Source: Nilaparvata lugens (taxonomy: Eukaryota; Arthropoda; Insecta; Hemiptera; Delphacidae). Taken from it: a stretch of 64,000 nt of DNA. The notes below the pieces were generated by a model. That model did not search any database. It saw only the letters and a list, made by a program, of their open reading frames with translations, and had not been told where the DNA came from. How positions within the stretch are numbered: position 1 is the first letter of the stretch; every line of letters starts with the position of its first letter. Shown here piece after piece: positions 51,901 through 62,575 of the stretch. The DNA lies in assembly GCF_014356525.2 (NCBI RefSeq), contig NC_052506.1, positions 28,642,372-28,706,371 of the forward strand, read 5' to 3'. The translations under genes were made by a program, and so were the position numbers.

Positions 51901-52987
51901 CGCGCCCCTGGGTTTGAATTCAAAATATTTGAGAATCACAATGTTTTTAATGAAAACCCACCCTTCAATACATCGATATACACTATACTTTAATTATAAA
52001 TTATACTCTCATACTTCTATCACAGTTCGCAGACATATTTGCTGCATCTCCTTTATACCTTTATCAAATACAATAACAAATTCTCCTCCTCAACACACAT
52101 AAAATATCATAAATATAAACTTCTAAACACACTCCTCCTGATAACACTTAAAACATAATATTTTTAAATTCGCTGCTTGCAGGGCCGCCAACCTAACTAC
52201 ACACATTTCATGATTCTCACAAATGATTCCTTTTAGATAATAATTTCGATTCACAAAACTTCTGGGCTTATATCTTATAGTATTCTTAGGTCTTAATATA
52301 AATGATTTTCTATACATCAGGTACAATACTTTTCTTTTGTTAATGGCTCTTTGGTTTTTTGGTAGCTTGTATTCACTTTAGGTCTTTTCAGGTAACAAAC
52401 GTGGCATAATTAAAAGTAATAAATATAAAACATATAAATAAATATACCGACATTAATAAATATAATAAATAACAATAATAAATAACAATTTTGGGGTAAC
52501 CATACTTTTTCATAATCATATGTTTACAGACATTACATATTTGATTCAGGTGGCCTTGCCCAGCTGGTCACTGGTTCTACAGAATTTGCTGTCGAATTTC
52601 ATAATTAACCTAACTGCTGCGTTTTTTCCTTTTAAAGGTAATTAACAAATTTTAAACATACTATCCCCGCTTGTGTCCTTTTTTAGTGGATGTAGCTAAT
52701 TTAATTACACATTTAGAAATTATTCTTTTTCTTATTGCAGGCTTCTAACGGCTGGAAGGAATTAAAACACTGGATTGTTGCCATGCGGTCCTATGCCAAG
52801 ATTAAATTTATTAAGGAAGGTTAGTAATCGGTTTGATAATAATGTTTTCCTTGATTGCTTATCGTATTTATTTAAAATTTGACGATATTGCATGTAAAAA
52901 TCCCGTGGTTTACTTGCATCTTCTTGCATTTTGCTTGTAGATGTTGTAGGCTGGTGAGGTTATCGGCTGTTGATTTGTGAGGCTGTC
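51901..52987. other. LTR element 3' internal region
   Basis: AT-rich, low-complexity. Several short minus frames (for example 52,123-52,326, with KNTIRYKPRSF and Cys-rich FKCYQEECV) but no recognised pol or env domain. Confidence 0.4.
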
Positions 52988-55858
52988 CTATTGATAACTT
53001 ATCCTCATGAATATAAAGCCCCGGTACCTTGTATACTTTTCTAAACAATTCCTTGATTCATTAATGGTAGTTCCTTTAATAATAATTTCTTTTAATTGAT
53101 TCAAAGCCTTCCATTTATTTTCTTTCAAGACTATCCACTTAAATTCATTATTAGGCTTCATCATCATAATAAACAATTCAATAATATAACAATTCCAATC
53201 AACACTAATAAATTCTTTCAACAATAACATGGTCTTAATTATAGCATCACTTTTCAATATTATCACAGCCATTATTACAAACATTACACACCATATCAAA
53301 ACATTTATCAACTTTCTAATATTGTAATCTTTCAACATATAGCCAGGTACTTCCATTTTCTTTATATTACTTTTTATTGCTTCCATTCTTCTCAAACACC
53401 GTTTATCCTTTATTAGTTCCCACAAGTAGTCCAATTTATTGTCCGCACATGAATCGATAGTTGCTTTGTTACCAGTTCCATTTTTGTTCCAATTATTTGA
53501 TTCCTTTTTTCGGTCACATCGCTGATCATAGCCTTTAAAGCGTATGTGCCGTGGATGCACGCCGTCGGTCCGCTCCTGTCCTCCTCGGTGTCGGTCCGGT
53601 GTCCTCTTCGGGCGTTTGAACCGTGCATGCGGCCGGTATGCGCGCGCGTGGTTCCTCCTTCGTCGCTTCTTCCGCCTCCGGGCCTTGCGATGCATGTTCT
53701 TACGGTCCTGTAGTCCGTCCTCCTCGTCCTGATGCCGGTCGGGTGTCTTCGGGCGCCTCCGTCTCCGGGCCTTGCGGTGTTTGCTCCTCTTATCCGGTAG
53801 TCTGTCCTCCCTGGTGTCATCCTCTTGGTCCTCTATCCTGGGTTCCTTGGGGTGCCTTGGTGGGGTCGAATGATGCACGGGTGCGGTGGCGGTCTCTTGA
53901 TGCGCGAGTGTGACTTTCAAAGTGGGTAGTAGGGTGGCGGTCTCTTGATGTGCGGGCTGCTCTACCTGCGGTGATGGATCGTCGGCGGGTTGCTCTTCGG
54001 TGGGGAACAAGAAACTTAATAGAGGTTGATGCCTGTGGCTGGTTTTAATTGCATGGTGGGCGGCGTTTTTTAGTGGTAGGCTGTCTTGTATTGGCTTCGG
54101 TTCTTCTAATAATATTTTCGGTAAATCATTTCTAAAGGTGGTGTATGATGTTGAAATATCTTGATTTTCGTTGTTTGTTTCATTGGAGCTTGTAGGTGTT
54201 ATATCGGGGGTATCATATAGTCCTGGTTTGTTAGCTGTAGTTTTCTGTATATCTGGTGGCGGGTCGTTGGGTGCTGGGTTCCGTGTTTTTTGTTGATTTA
54301 GTCCTGTTGCATGCGCTATGGTGTAGTTTGTATTTATTTGATGAGGTGGTGGTTTGTAATTTCTATTATAATTATTCTGGGTGTGACTATTATTTGAGTT
54401 TAATCGATCACGGCCATCATAGTGATTCCTACGGTTGCTCTGCTGGGCATAGTGGTTGGTTGTGCGATTTTGAAATTTTTCATTATTCCAGTTACCATTT
54501 TGCCTGTGCTCATAGCGGCGTTCAAATTGAGGGGCAGATCGGTAGCGATCATATGATACCGGTTCATAATTTTGGCTGTTATACTGACTAAATTTTGGGT
54601 TATGTTGATTTTGTGCGTATCTCTGGTCTGAACGGTGGTTTGATATTGCCATCACAGACTGTATGCCATATAAATGATTTATCAGCTGCTTGCAATCAGT
54701 AATGGGTTGTGTGGCGAGTGCCATTCTAACTTGATACGGTAGCTTCTTTAAAATAATACTTGCTAATGCCGATTCATTAATGGGCTCGCTCAATTGAGAA
54801 TTTTTAAACTGTAGGGCAGTGACGAAAGTGATACATGCACCGTCTAAGTTAGGGTTGAAATCGCATGATATAATGTCCGCTAGCACGTCCAACTGTTTAC
54901 TTCTGCTCCAATACTGTTCCAGGAAGACAGCTACAAACTCATCCAATGATGTAAATTCATGGGCTCTACTCCGAAAGAACATCAGGGGTTCGCCAATCAA
55001 TAAATTAGTCAAACGAAGACGCCAAAAATTCCAAGAGGTAGGTGCAAGAGTTTGTACTAATTTTATCTGATCAATGAATGGTTGAGGTTGCAAATGGCGA
55101 TCAGTATTATCAAATTTTCCTAGTCCTTGTAATATACTATGTACGTTGAGGTTGTCTGTTTGAATCCCTTGAGGTCGTTGTTGAATATGATTTTCTAATG
55201 CTGTTATTTTTTCCTGTGTTATCTGCCATTGACTATTATGTGTAATTTTATTTGCGTTTATTTCTTGATTTAATTGAGTCAGAGTGGATTTTTGAATTAG
55301 TAGAGTTCCGTTTAAAGCTTTACAGGTTTCTGTATTTTGGTTGATGCTACCTTGCAGTTGGTTCATTTTTGTGGACGTATTAATCTGTTTGTTTTGTATT
55401 TCTTTAATAATGTTAATATTTTTGTCAACTGTAGTTGTTAAGTTTTGATTGGCAACGGTAATTTGTTTGTGGATTTCTTGGTGGCAATCGGCCTTAATGT
55501 TATTGGTTATATCCTGAATGGGTGTAGTGATTTGTGTGGTTAGGTTATCTATCCTTTCATTGAGTTCACATGTAACCGTATCCAACCTTTCCGATAATCC
55601 TGCCGTAACTTTATCCTGACTTTCTTTTTGTAGGGTTATCATTGCTTTTAATTCTTCCCTATGATTCTCTACTTTAGTTTCAATATTATCCAACCGTTGT
55701 TCTACTGATTTTATAGCGCCTGCGGTCTCTTTCATGCCCTGTTCCACTGTTTGTTTATTTTCCTCTTTTACTGTAGCAATCTCTTTTTTAATCTCCTGCA
55801 TCATATTATCCATTGTTTTTTGTAACATAATATTGAAAGTACTGCTAGTTTGTTCCAT
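52988..55858 (-). CDS. Gag-like 956-aa ORF of the LTR element
   Basis: Residues about 1-240 form a long coiled coil rich in Gln/Asn/Lys. About 255-420 resembles a retrotransposon capsid (LAPTSWNFWRLRLTNLLIGE, FLEQYWSRSKQLDVL, ILKKLPYQVRMALA). About 420-560 is Asn/Gln/Tyr-rich and about 660-800 is strongly Arg-rich (KARRRRRPKTP twice) instead of a CCHC knuckle. A hydrophobic segment near 855-875 (LINVLIWCVMFVIMAVIIL) looks like a membrane anchor. Gag would form the particle. No protease, reverse transcriptase or integrase follows in any frame, so mobilisation would need a partner element. The Arg-rich part is encoded by a GC-rich patch (53,540-54,010) unlike the surrounding AT-rich DNA. Confidence 0.8.
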   Translation of the reverse strand: MEQTSSTFNIMLQKTMDNMMQEIKKEIATVKEENKQTVEQGMKETAGAIKSVEQRLDNIETKVENHREELKAMITLQKESQDKVTAGLSERLDTVTCELNERIDNLTTQITTPIQDITNNIKADCHQEIHKQITVANQNLTTTVDKNINIIKEIQNKQINTSTKMNQLQGSINQNTETCKALNGTLLIQKSTLTQLNQEINANKITHNSQWQITQEKITALENHIQQRPQGIQTDNLNVHSILQGLGKFDNTDRHLQPQPFIDQIKLVQTLAPTSWNFWRLRLTNLLIGEPLMFFRSRAHEFTSLDEFVAVFLEQYWSRSKQLDVLADIISCDFNPNLDGACITFVTALQFKNSQLSEPINESALASIILKKLPYQVRMALATQPITDCKQLINHLYGIQSVMAISNHRSDQRYAQNQHNPKFSQYNSQNYEPVSYDRYRSAPQFERRYEHRQNGNWNNEKFQNRTTNHYAQQSNRRNHYDGRDRLNSNNSHTQNNYNRNYKPPPHQINTNYTIAHATGLNQQKTRNPAPNDPPPDIQKTTANKPGLYDTPDITPTSSNETNNENQDISTSYTTFRNDLPKILLEEPKPIQDSLPLKNAAHHAIKTSHRHQPLLSFLFPTEEQPADDPSPQVEQPAHQETATLLPTLKVTLAHQETATAPVHHSTPPRHPKEPRIEDQEDDTREDRLPDKRSKHRKARRRRRPKTPDRHQDEEDGLQDRKNMHRKARRRKKRRRRNHARAYRPHARFKRPKRTPDRHRGGQERTDGVHPRHIRFKGYDQRCDRKKESNNWNKNGTGNKATIDSCADNKLDYLWELIKDKRCLRRMEAIKSNIKKMEVPGYMLKDYNIRKLINVLIWCVMFVIMAVIILKSDAIIKTMLLLKEFISVDWNCYIIELFIMMMKPNNEFKWIVLKENKWKALNQLKEIIIKGTTINESRNCLEKYTRYRGFIFMRISYQ

Positions 55859-55957
55859 TATTACCTTTTGAAGCGGATCTAACTCTGTGATTGAAAATAT
55901 ACTTTGTTTGCTCAGGTGTGACTCGGCCTCCGGCGATGCGGGCTCTGCAGGCTGCTC

Positions 55958-56209
55958 CTAGCCCCCTTCAAAGTTGATCTCTGCTATCCGTTGATTCAAT
56001 GGTGTGTCAGCAGCGTCGATTCGAGTGGATGATAGAGGTTGCAGACCTGGTGGATCGAAGACTATCGACCCGACGCTTCCTGGTTCCCTTTCTCGTGGCG
56101 TATTGGCATCTACCGTGGTGGGGTTTGATGTGCTTGGAGTCGACAAAGTGGGATCTGTGCAACCGCCGTACATATATGAAACTTCAGAGTTTGCGGGAGT
56201 GTGATTCAT
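55958..56209 (-). CDS. Leader part of the gag-like ORF, ended by an amber codon
   Basis: 83 codons (MNHTPANSEVSYMYGG...) in the same frame as the large ORF below and separated from it by TAG at 55,960-55,958 plus 33 sense codons. The joined frame would be about 1,070 codons. The segment is Pro/Ser/Thr-rich with no known domain. Either the stop is a mutation or it is read through. Confidence 0.5.
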   Translation of the reverse strand: MNHTPANSEVSYMYGGCTDPTLSTPSTSNPTTVDANTPREREPGSVGSIVFDPPGLQPLSSTRIDAADTPLNQRIAEINFEGG

Positions 56210-56718
56210 TATGTCAAATATGATAAATGCTAATTAAAAAGTGATAAAATGATAAGCGAAAATGCTTAAAAAAGAGACACAAACCGGGACTTACAGTGAA
56301 ACAGTGATGTGCAAAGTGTTTGGATACTCAAAGACAAGGTATTTATACTTAAGTTTTTTATTATGCTCTAGCGCCCCCAATGTTTTGTTTTAATTTATTC
56401 TTGGCTAGTTTACAGGCTGTGACTTATTTTCCAACCGGCTTAAACACATAATATATTTTTGACTAGAAAGTAATAGCAGTTTAGGCTTATAAAATATAAT
56501 CTCTCTCTATAAACATGTATTTTTTACAGTACTAATAATATAAAATTTTCTTTAAAACATATAATTTCTCTTTATTTAAAGCTATTGATTCCCCAAAAAG
56601 TAATACAAATTTCACTTCGCCAGTTTTCCTCAAAACTCGTATAAGTTATCTATAATTTTCAATATGGTTATTGACTTAATTTCAAATAATTATTCAATGA
56701 GCTTGGCTCTCATCATCA

Positions 56719-56736
56719 GCCCCACGTTGGGCGCCA
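56719..56736 (-). promoter_or_regulatory. Primer-binding site complementary to tRNA-Lys
   Basis: TGGCGCCCAACGTGGGGC on the minus strand, directly after the LTR end. This 18-base sequence is the tRNA-Lys1,2 type primer site known from several retroviruses. Confidence 0.9.
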
Positions 56737-58743
56737 TGTCTTTATGTCACGTTATTCTTTATATTTAAATAACGATTAGCCTCCTGCTTGGCATCAGTCG
56801 GTAAAGCATGAGATTTGATATAATTATATAATTTGGTCGTGGTTTTCTAATAGTATTCAGTCTTAAAAAATCTTGATAGGCCTAGGTATGGGCTTCTCCT
56901 ATAACTCTTGTAATTCAATAAAAAATAAATATATATAAATATGATACTTATACAATAGTGTTGAGGAATAATAAATAAATTGCACACCATAAACGTTTCA
57001 TACATATATTACACAAATAATGCAAAAAATAAATAGAGGCAAAAAAATATATAAAGAGCGATAAAAAATATAATATAAAAATAGAACAATAATTGAAATC
57101 AATAAAATATCACAGGCTAAACTTTATATTCTAGATTTATGGCACGAATCATTACCATGTGCCTTTATCTTAAAATCATATGCATTCTTTTGCATGTAGC
57201 TGCGATATGCGCTTGCTAATACTTGTCGACTTGGACAATTCAATTAAAAATGTATGCTTTAAGATCAGTTTGATAAATTAGCCACTAATAATCCAAATAT
57301 ATATATATTAAAATCTCTAGTACTTAGTAGATTTCTTTGTATCGAATATATATTTTTATCTCAGGGTGCAAGATTCGGCACCTGACGGAATAGGTAGAGC
57401 CATTCATCTAGTGAATTAGAGCTATAATAAACTATCGCAAAATGTATTGCAAAAAATTAAATATCATATGCATATGTTTTAATAGCCTAGATTTTGTACT
57501 TCTTTGATTTAATAGAAATTTCTGAAATATTGATCTATCTTTTTTCTTTTAACAAAATACCTTTAATACTAATTTTACTTGCGCAAGTATTACTCTTATT
57601 AATTTCTTAATTTATAATAAAAACCCTTTCGACGAGCTAGCTTTGATCATCAGATTAATTCGAAGCACTAGGGCGCCCATCACTAATTCAAATTTATCAC
57701 TCACGTGTCGAAAATCTTCTTGTAAGCCGCCGATGTCGATCCAACTCCATGTGGTCTGGGAATATGGTAGCCGGAATCGTCTCCTCCAAGGGGTTATAAA
57801 TTTAATTAAAAATGAAAATGACTTCTGCTTCACAATAGCATCACGAAGTCTTTTAAGAAATTTAATAATTTACTTTAACTTTAACTTTTACAAAATCATT
57901 ATCAAGGTACTACGCTCTAAAATATTTGGGGTCCTCTCCTGGTGGCATTTGGTTGGCGAGTGCTGGTTCTCCTTTCTCAAGTTTTACAGATCCTATTTCC
58001 GACTTTCAAATTAGCATAAAATTTAAATATCTTAGTCCTCCGCCATTAGGTTCAAATAGATCTTACAAAAAATGCCAAAATATTGCTTAGATTGTATGGT
58101 TAATAATTTCTTTGCATTCGAGCCATATCGATAACATAGACTATACAAAGTTTTAACACAAAATCTAGTACATTTATATAAATATATAGAAATATTTTTG
58201 AATTGGCCTACAGTTGCCGCCTATTAACTGCCGTTTTACTATTGGTGCATGCAAATTTTATTCGGTATTCATGCGCCTGGTACCTCTTATTTCCTGAATA
58301 CATTAATTATTTTTATTTGGTTTTTTATTTATGCTCTTTACATGCTAGCTAATATTCTATACATTAATATTAATTCCATGCTACCTAATAATTAGCCACG
58401 TGATCAGATGTTTTTTCACATTGCACACCATCTGATTGCAATAAAGCTCTGCCAAGGGGTTTTGGTCAGATTCTACGTTTCTCGGTTTGATCGATCTCTA
58501 GGTCACCGATCCGTGAATACATGTACATAACCTCAATCTTCAAATATTTTATATAATAATCTATTTATGAGCAATAAAATTCCTTCAAATCCTTTTTAGG
58601 TTTTTGTACCATTTAGCCAGAACAAGCTGATGCTATCTAATCTTAGTTATTATCTATTTGGCGATATTAGCCAGTTACTTTATTTTCAGACCTATTACTA
58701 TTTCAGTTAGGGATCTTTATCTACCCAAATTTAATACTTTACA
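56737..58743 (-). repeat. 5' LTR (complete)
   Basis: 2,007 bases, with TG...CA ends on the minus strand. The end next to the primer-binding site is fixed by that site at 56,736. Confidence 0.9.
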
Positions 58744-59465
58744 ACTTTCACTAGAGCAACAGCGCAGCGCATCACCAATTGTAATTTCAACTCAGGCAGA
58801 TGATCATCATTGTTCTCATCTGCGTGCTCACTCTTACATCACTGGAGTCATTCATTTGCAGAGAGAGAGCTTGTTCTAGATTGCATTATATGTTTCCGAT
58901 CGTCTGAACATCCTGTATAAACTCTGCAAAGCCTGACAACTCAATCCATCTCTTCTCACGTTCCGATGTTAATCATTATGATTTGCCAGTAATGACTGAT
59001 GCCAATTGTATACAAAACACTACATACCGGTAACACACCACCGGAAATACAATAGAGGACTATTTTCAATGAACATGTAATGAGGTCATTATAAAGGAAA
59101 ACACATTACTCTGGAAACTCCCTATATTAATTATAAAAACACTGATATTTTATAAGTTTGCACGCTTTAGATTATAATTCCCTATTAGTTTTGAAATTTG
59201 TTTTTTGAAGGTTTTTTTGTAAGAAAAATAAGCGTTGTTAATCATGTTTACAATAATTCTAAAAAGATTTTAGCTATGTATGCATGTTCGGCTTTCCAGT
59301 AGTTATTTGTAAAAAAATAACTCATTATTAGTTAGTATTATACATATTTTTATAAGTTATTTGTAATATTTAATGTCATTCACAAAGTTTATTCAAAATA
59401 ATAATTGATCTGACTAAATTTGCTGATGACTAATCATTATAATTGAGACGGTATATTTTTATATA
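58744..59465. other. No gene recognised
   Basis: Sequence flanking the LTR element; AT-rich, no repeat recognised. Confidence 0.4.
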
Positions 59466-59469
59466 TGAA

Positions 59470-60290
59470 TATTTTCCTTATTGAATGAGCGAAGCCAATT
59501 CTGTTTCAAGTCAATCGGCGATTGTCTGTTTGTTTGTTTGTACCGCAGTTATGGGCCGATTTGGATAAATTTGGTATACAAGTACTTTGAAACAAGGCGC
59601 AGAAACGTACATATTTAAAACTTTTAAATTCATCCCCGTTTCAAGATGACAGCCCTTTATTCGGAAATTTTACCCTGAAAATCAACCATTTGGACTCATT
59701 CCTCTCAGCGCTTCAAAGCGGCATTATTTCATGTATCACATGTTCATTGTTTTTCTATTTTTGGAATTTGATTTTTTTCAAAGTCCCAATCCAAGTTTCA
59801 GATTTTTTATCTTTTCACCCGTGCTTCCGAGCTCAAAAGTGTAGCGCTCCAAGGTAGTCTTATTTCATATATTGTATGTTCAAAATTGAAAAAAAATTAG
59901 AATTCGATAATTTTTTTTCAAGTCCAACATTTAAAGTTTTAGATTTTTCATCTCTTCAACCGTGCATCGTAGCTGAAAAGTGTAAGGGACTTTTATTCTC
60001 CAGCGTTCCAAGGCGGTTTTATTTCATACATCAGATGTTGAAAATTTTGAATTTTTATAATTCGATGATTATTTTCCAAGTCCCAGATTTTTTCTCTTCG
60101 AGCATGCATCCTAGCTCAAAAGTGTAAATAACTTCCTATTTCTCAGCGTCCTCCACCGATCCTATTGCATTTATCATCATATTCTAAATCCAATTTGTAA
60201 GTGTGTTTGTGTGTGAATAGGCGGGCGTGTATGTGAGTAGTGATGTTAGTGAGTGTAGCGAGTTCTACTGTTCTCCGAACTACTAGTTTA
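59470..60290. mobile_element. Helitron-like repeat
   Basis: Starts with GAATGAGCGAAGCCAATTCT and a GTTTGTTTGTTTGTACCGCAG phrase and ends GCGAGTTCTACTGTTCTCCG plus AACTACTAG. The end phrase recurs at about 7,617-7,642. Internal near-repeats (AGCTCAAAAGTGTA three times). No coding sequence. Confidence 0.4.
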
Positions 60291-60299
60291 CTTTCAATT

Positions 60300-61905
60300 T
60301 TAGGGCTACTAATTAATGAAACACAATAAAAATTATCATCGAGTACCCTTTATTTTTTCTATAACATAACTTGTTTTCATTCTTCAAGAGCCATTTTCAA
60401 GTGTAATTCACACATTCCAGTGAAATTAAAACTAGTCGTGTTATAATAAAATTGATAGTACTTGATAATAATCTTTATTGTATTTCAATTACTTTTGTTG
60501 CATGATTCTAACAATATTTTTATGATCTACTTCTGACTATATTTTACTGGATACGCAGTATCCTGGCCGTTTCTGTTCCTAGAAATCAATTTACGTGTTC
60601 TGTTCTGATCAGTTTTCAGAATTCACAAAAAAGATTGAGTGGAAGGCATGACGACAAGAAGAGACCGATCCAACAGGAAACACAAATTTAGGATTCCTTT
60701 TTCATGCTAGCTCCATCCTTCTGCTCCTTTTCTATCCTATATCTTTCTATCATCCTTCTCGTTCTCCATTTATCGTCGACTTTCTCTAGTGCCGCCCTTC
60801 TGACTACCCAATCGTCTGCAGCCGAGGCCAGAACGATCCAAGTTTTATTTCTGCTACCCTTGATAGATAAAAGATGCCCTACTCACCCCCTAGGGTCTTT
60901 AGGAATAGAGGCACTTCCATGTCATATCTGTCAAATATATCGAAAGCAAATTCATATCCATACTTTTATTTTATAAACGAAGCATCTCTCTTGTTATATT
61001 CACGTTTGCTGCATTCATATTGTAGGAAACGGACGGTCGCATTCCAGACTCATTTGTCTCATTTGATCGAACAAGTATTAAGTAGAGCATACTAGTTCAT
61101 TATACTTGGATTGTTATTCTATTTATTAATACATTAATAGATACAATTAAATGGCTCTGGCGTGACGATTAAAACCACCATAATTCCAGACAGGGCTTAT
61201 CAAACTTACTATTTCCGTTGCTCTACTTCAAACTGTTGATGATGATAATAATAATTTTTTAAAATCTGAATTAGCTTGTTACATGCTTTTCGGATGCTTC
61301 TAACGGATCATTTGATAAAACTCAACTTTTACCTAGTGAAATGGTACGTCGTTATCCTTGCAAAAGGAAAATATTTGGTGAAATACATATATTTTTCTTA
61401 TAATTTCTCCCTGCATGTATTGTAACTATGCTCTAATTAATGTAACTTCCGACTTTGAATATATTTTACTCCATATCTTATACATTAATTCGGAAGTTAA
61501 ATCAAATATAGTATAGCTTTTAAGGTCACAGAAATGAAAAAAAATCACCAGAATATAACAAAGCAAACGAATAACACAAAATAATAACTTGGTATTCAAA
61601 TTTATGATACAATTAATACTAAAGAATTAGTGTCCCATGATTATTATGTTTCATTCATCAATATTCACTAACCATCATACTGACAATCAGTTACAATAAA
61701 ATTGCGTAGTTTGGTAAGGAGGCAAGGTGTGAAGAGCCGTGACCTACTCAGCCTTGGTAGAGGAAGGCCACTTGGCTACGACCCGGCTACATAGTGCCAG
61801 TGCACTTCCCATTCATTAGTCTTTGGAATAGTGCATTGCGCTGCCAGTAGGTGTTCAACCCAACACATCTCTTCTCATTGGTAGAGTGCAAACGATTCTG
61901 TTTAG
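60300..61905. other. No gene recognised
   Basis: AT-rich with two overlapping 70-90-codon open frames (60,704-61,095) that lack recognisable domains; I do not call them genes. Confidence 0.4.
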
Positions 61906-61993
61906 TCAGTTCTGGTTACTGCATTCTATTCTAGTTTCACTGTGGTCTACAAGTCACAAATGAAAATGCTACAAATAAATGGCAGCGCAATGC
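61900..61993 (+). CDS. Possible first exon of a rightward host gene
   Basis: An initiator-like TTTAGTCAGTTCTGG (about 61,899-61,913) is followed by ATG at 61,960 and an open frame MKMLQINGSAM ending at donor ATGC/GTAAGTAAT (61,994). The upstream 200 bases are less AT-rich, as in a promoter. No downstream exon was identified, so this is tentative. Confidence 0.3.
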
Positions 61994-62377
61994 GTAAGTA
62001 ATCAAAATTGAATGAAACGAAAAGCGTTGAAAGAAAGAAAATATGTGTAAATCCTCAGAGCCTAACTTTCTTTGTTGCGAACATAATAAAAGTGAATAAT
62101 CTACTACTTGGTCTACTACTTTGGTCTCAATAATTAATTCGCTATGTACAGAGTAAATGTGGCTAACTTTGGAAAAGGCAAAGACTGTGGCTACGGCAAT
62201 TCGAAGAGGTCTTTATAGAGATAAAAATTCTAATAGATTTAAAATTATTAGAACAATAGTGGCGTTATTAGAATTTATAATAGTTTGCAATAATCATTTA
62301 TAGAGTGGCTACAGAACGTATGCCATATTACATCTTCCGAATGATCGGTAAAATTATTAATCAACTGAGGTTTGCCG

Positions 62378-62575
62378 GCCAGGATAGCCGAGTCGACTAA
62401 GGACTAAAACACCCTTCAGTCTGCTAGTGCTACCTGGTCGTGGGTTCGAATCCCGCCGAATCCCTTTGAATGGGCATGGACATTCATCTCATAAAATCAC
62501 CCTCGCACTTCCCATTACCCACGCACAAGCAAAAAAGCTCATGTTGGCATCATCCGCAATAAATAAATAAAGGGT
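62378..62575 (+). mobile_element. tRNA-derived SINE
   Basis: Box A TAGCCGAGTCGACT (62,385-62,398) and box B GGTTCGAATCC (62,443-62,453), an unrelated body and an AATAAATAAATAAAGG tail. The acceptor stem does not pair, so it is not a working tRNA. Confidence 0.7.

Larger units (their letters stand above)
50106..58743 (-). mobile_element. Young gag-only LTR retrotransposon (3' LTR clipped)
   Basis: Two direct copies, 50,106-51,900 and 56,947-58,743, differ at only a handful of positions. Transcription is on the minus strand: 5' LTR 58,743-56,737 (TGTAAAG...AAAGACA), primer-binding site at 56,736-56,719, internal ORF, then the 3' LTR. The 3' LTR lacks the last 210 bases and no target duplication is visible, so the left end was lost. 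The internal 4.8 kb has a gag-like ORF only. The LTR length (2.0 kb) and Lys-type primer site recall the Osvaldo/Ulysses group of Gypsy elements; this is inference. Confidence 0.88.

Noticed and set aside
53544..54591. Plus-strand ORFs opposite the large gag frame
   Set aside because: Antisense shadows of the Arg-rich and Asn-rich coding sequence.
62378..62460. tRNA gene candidate
   Set aside because: Internal A and B boxes are present but the acceptor stem does not pair; a SINE head explains it better.
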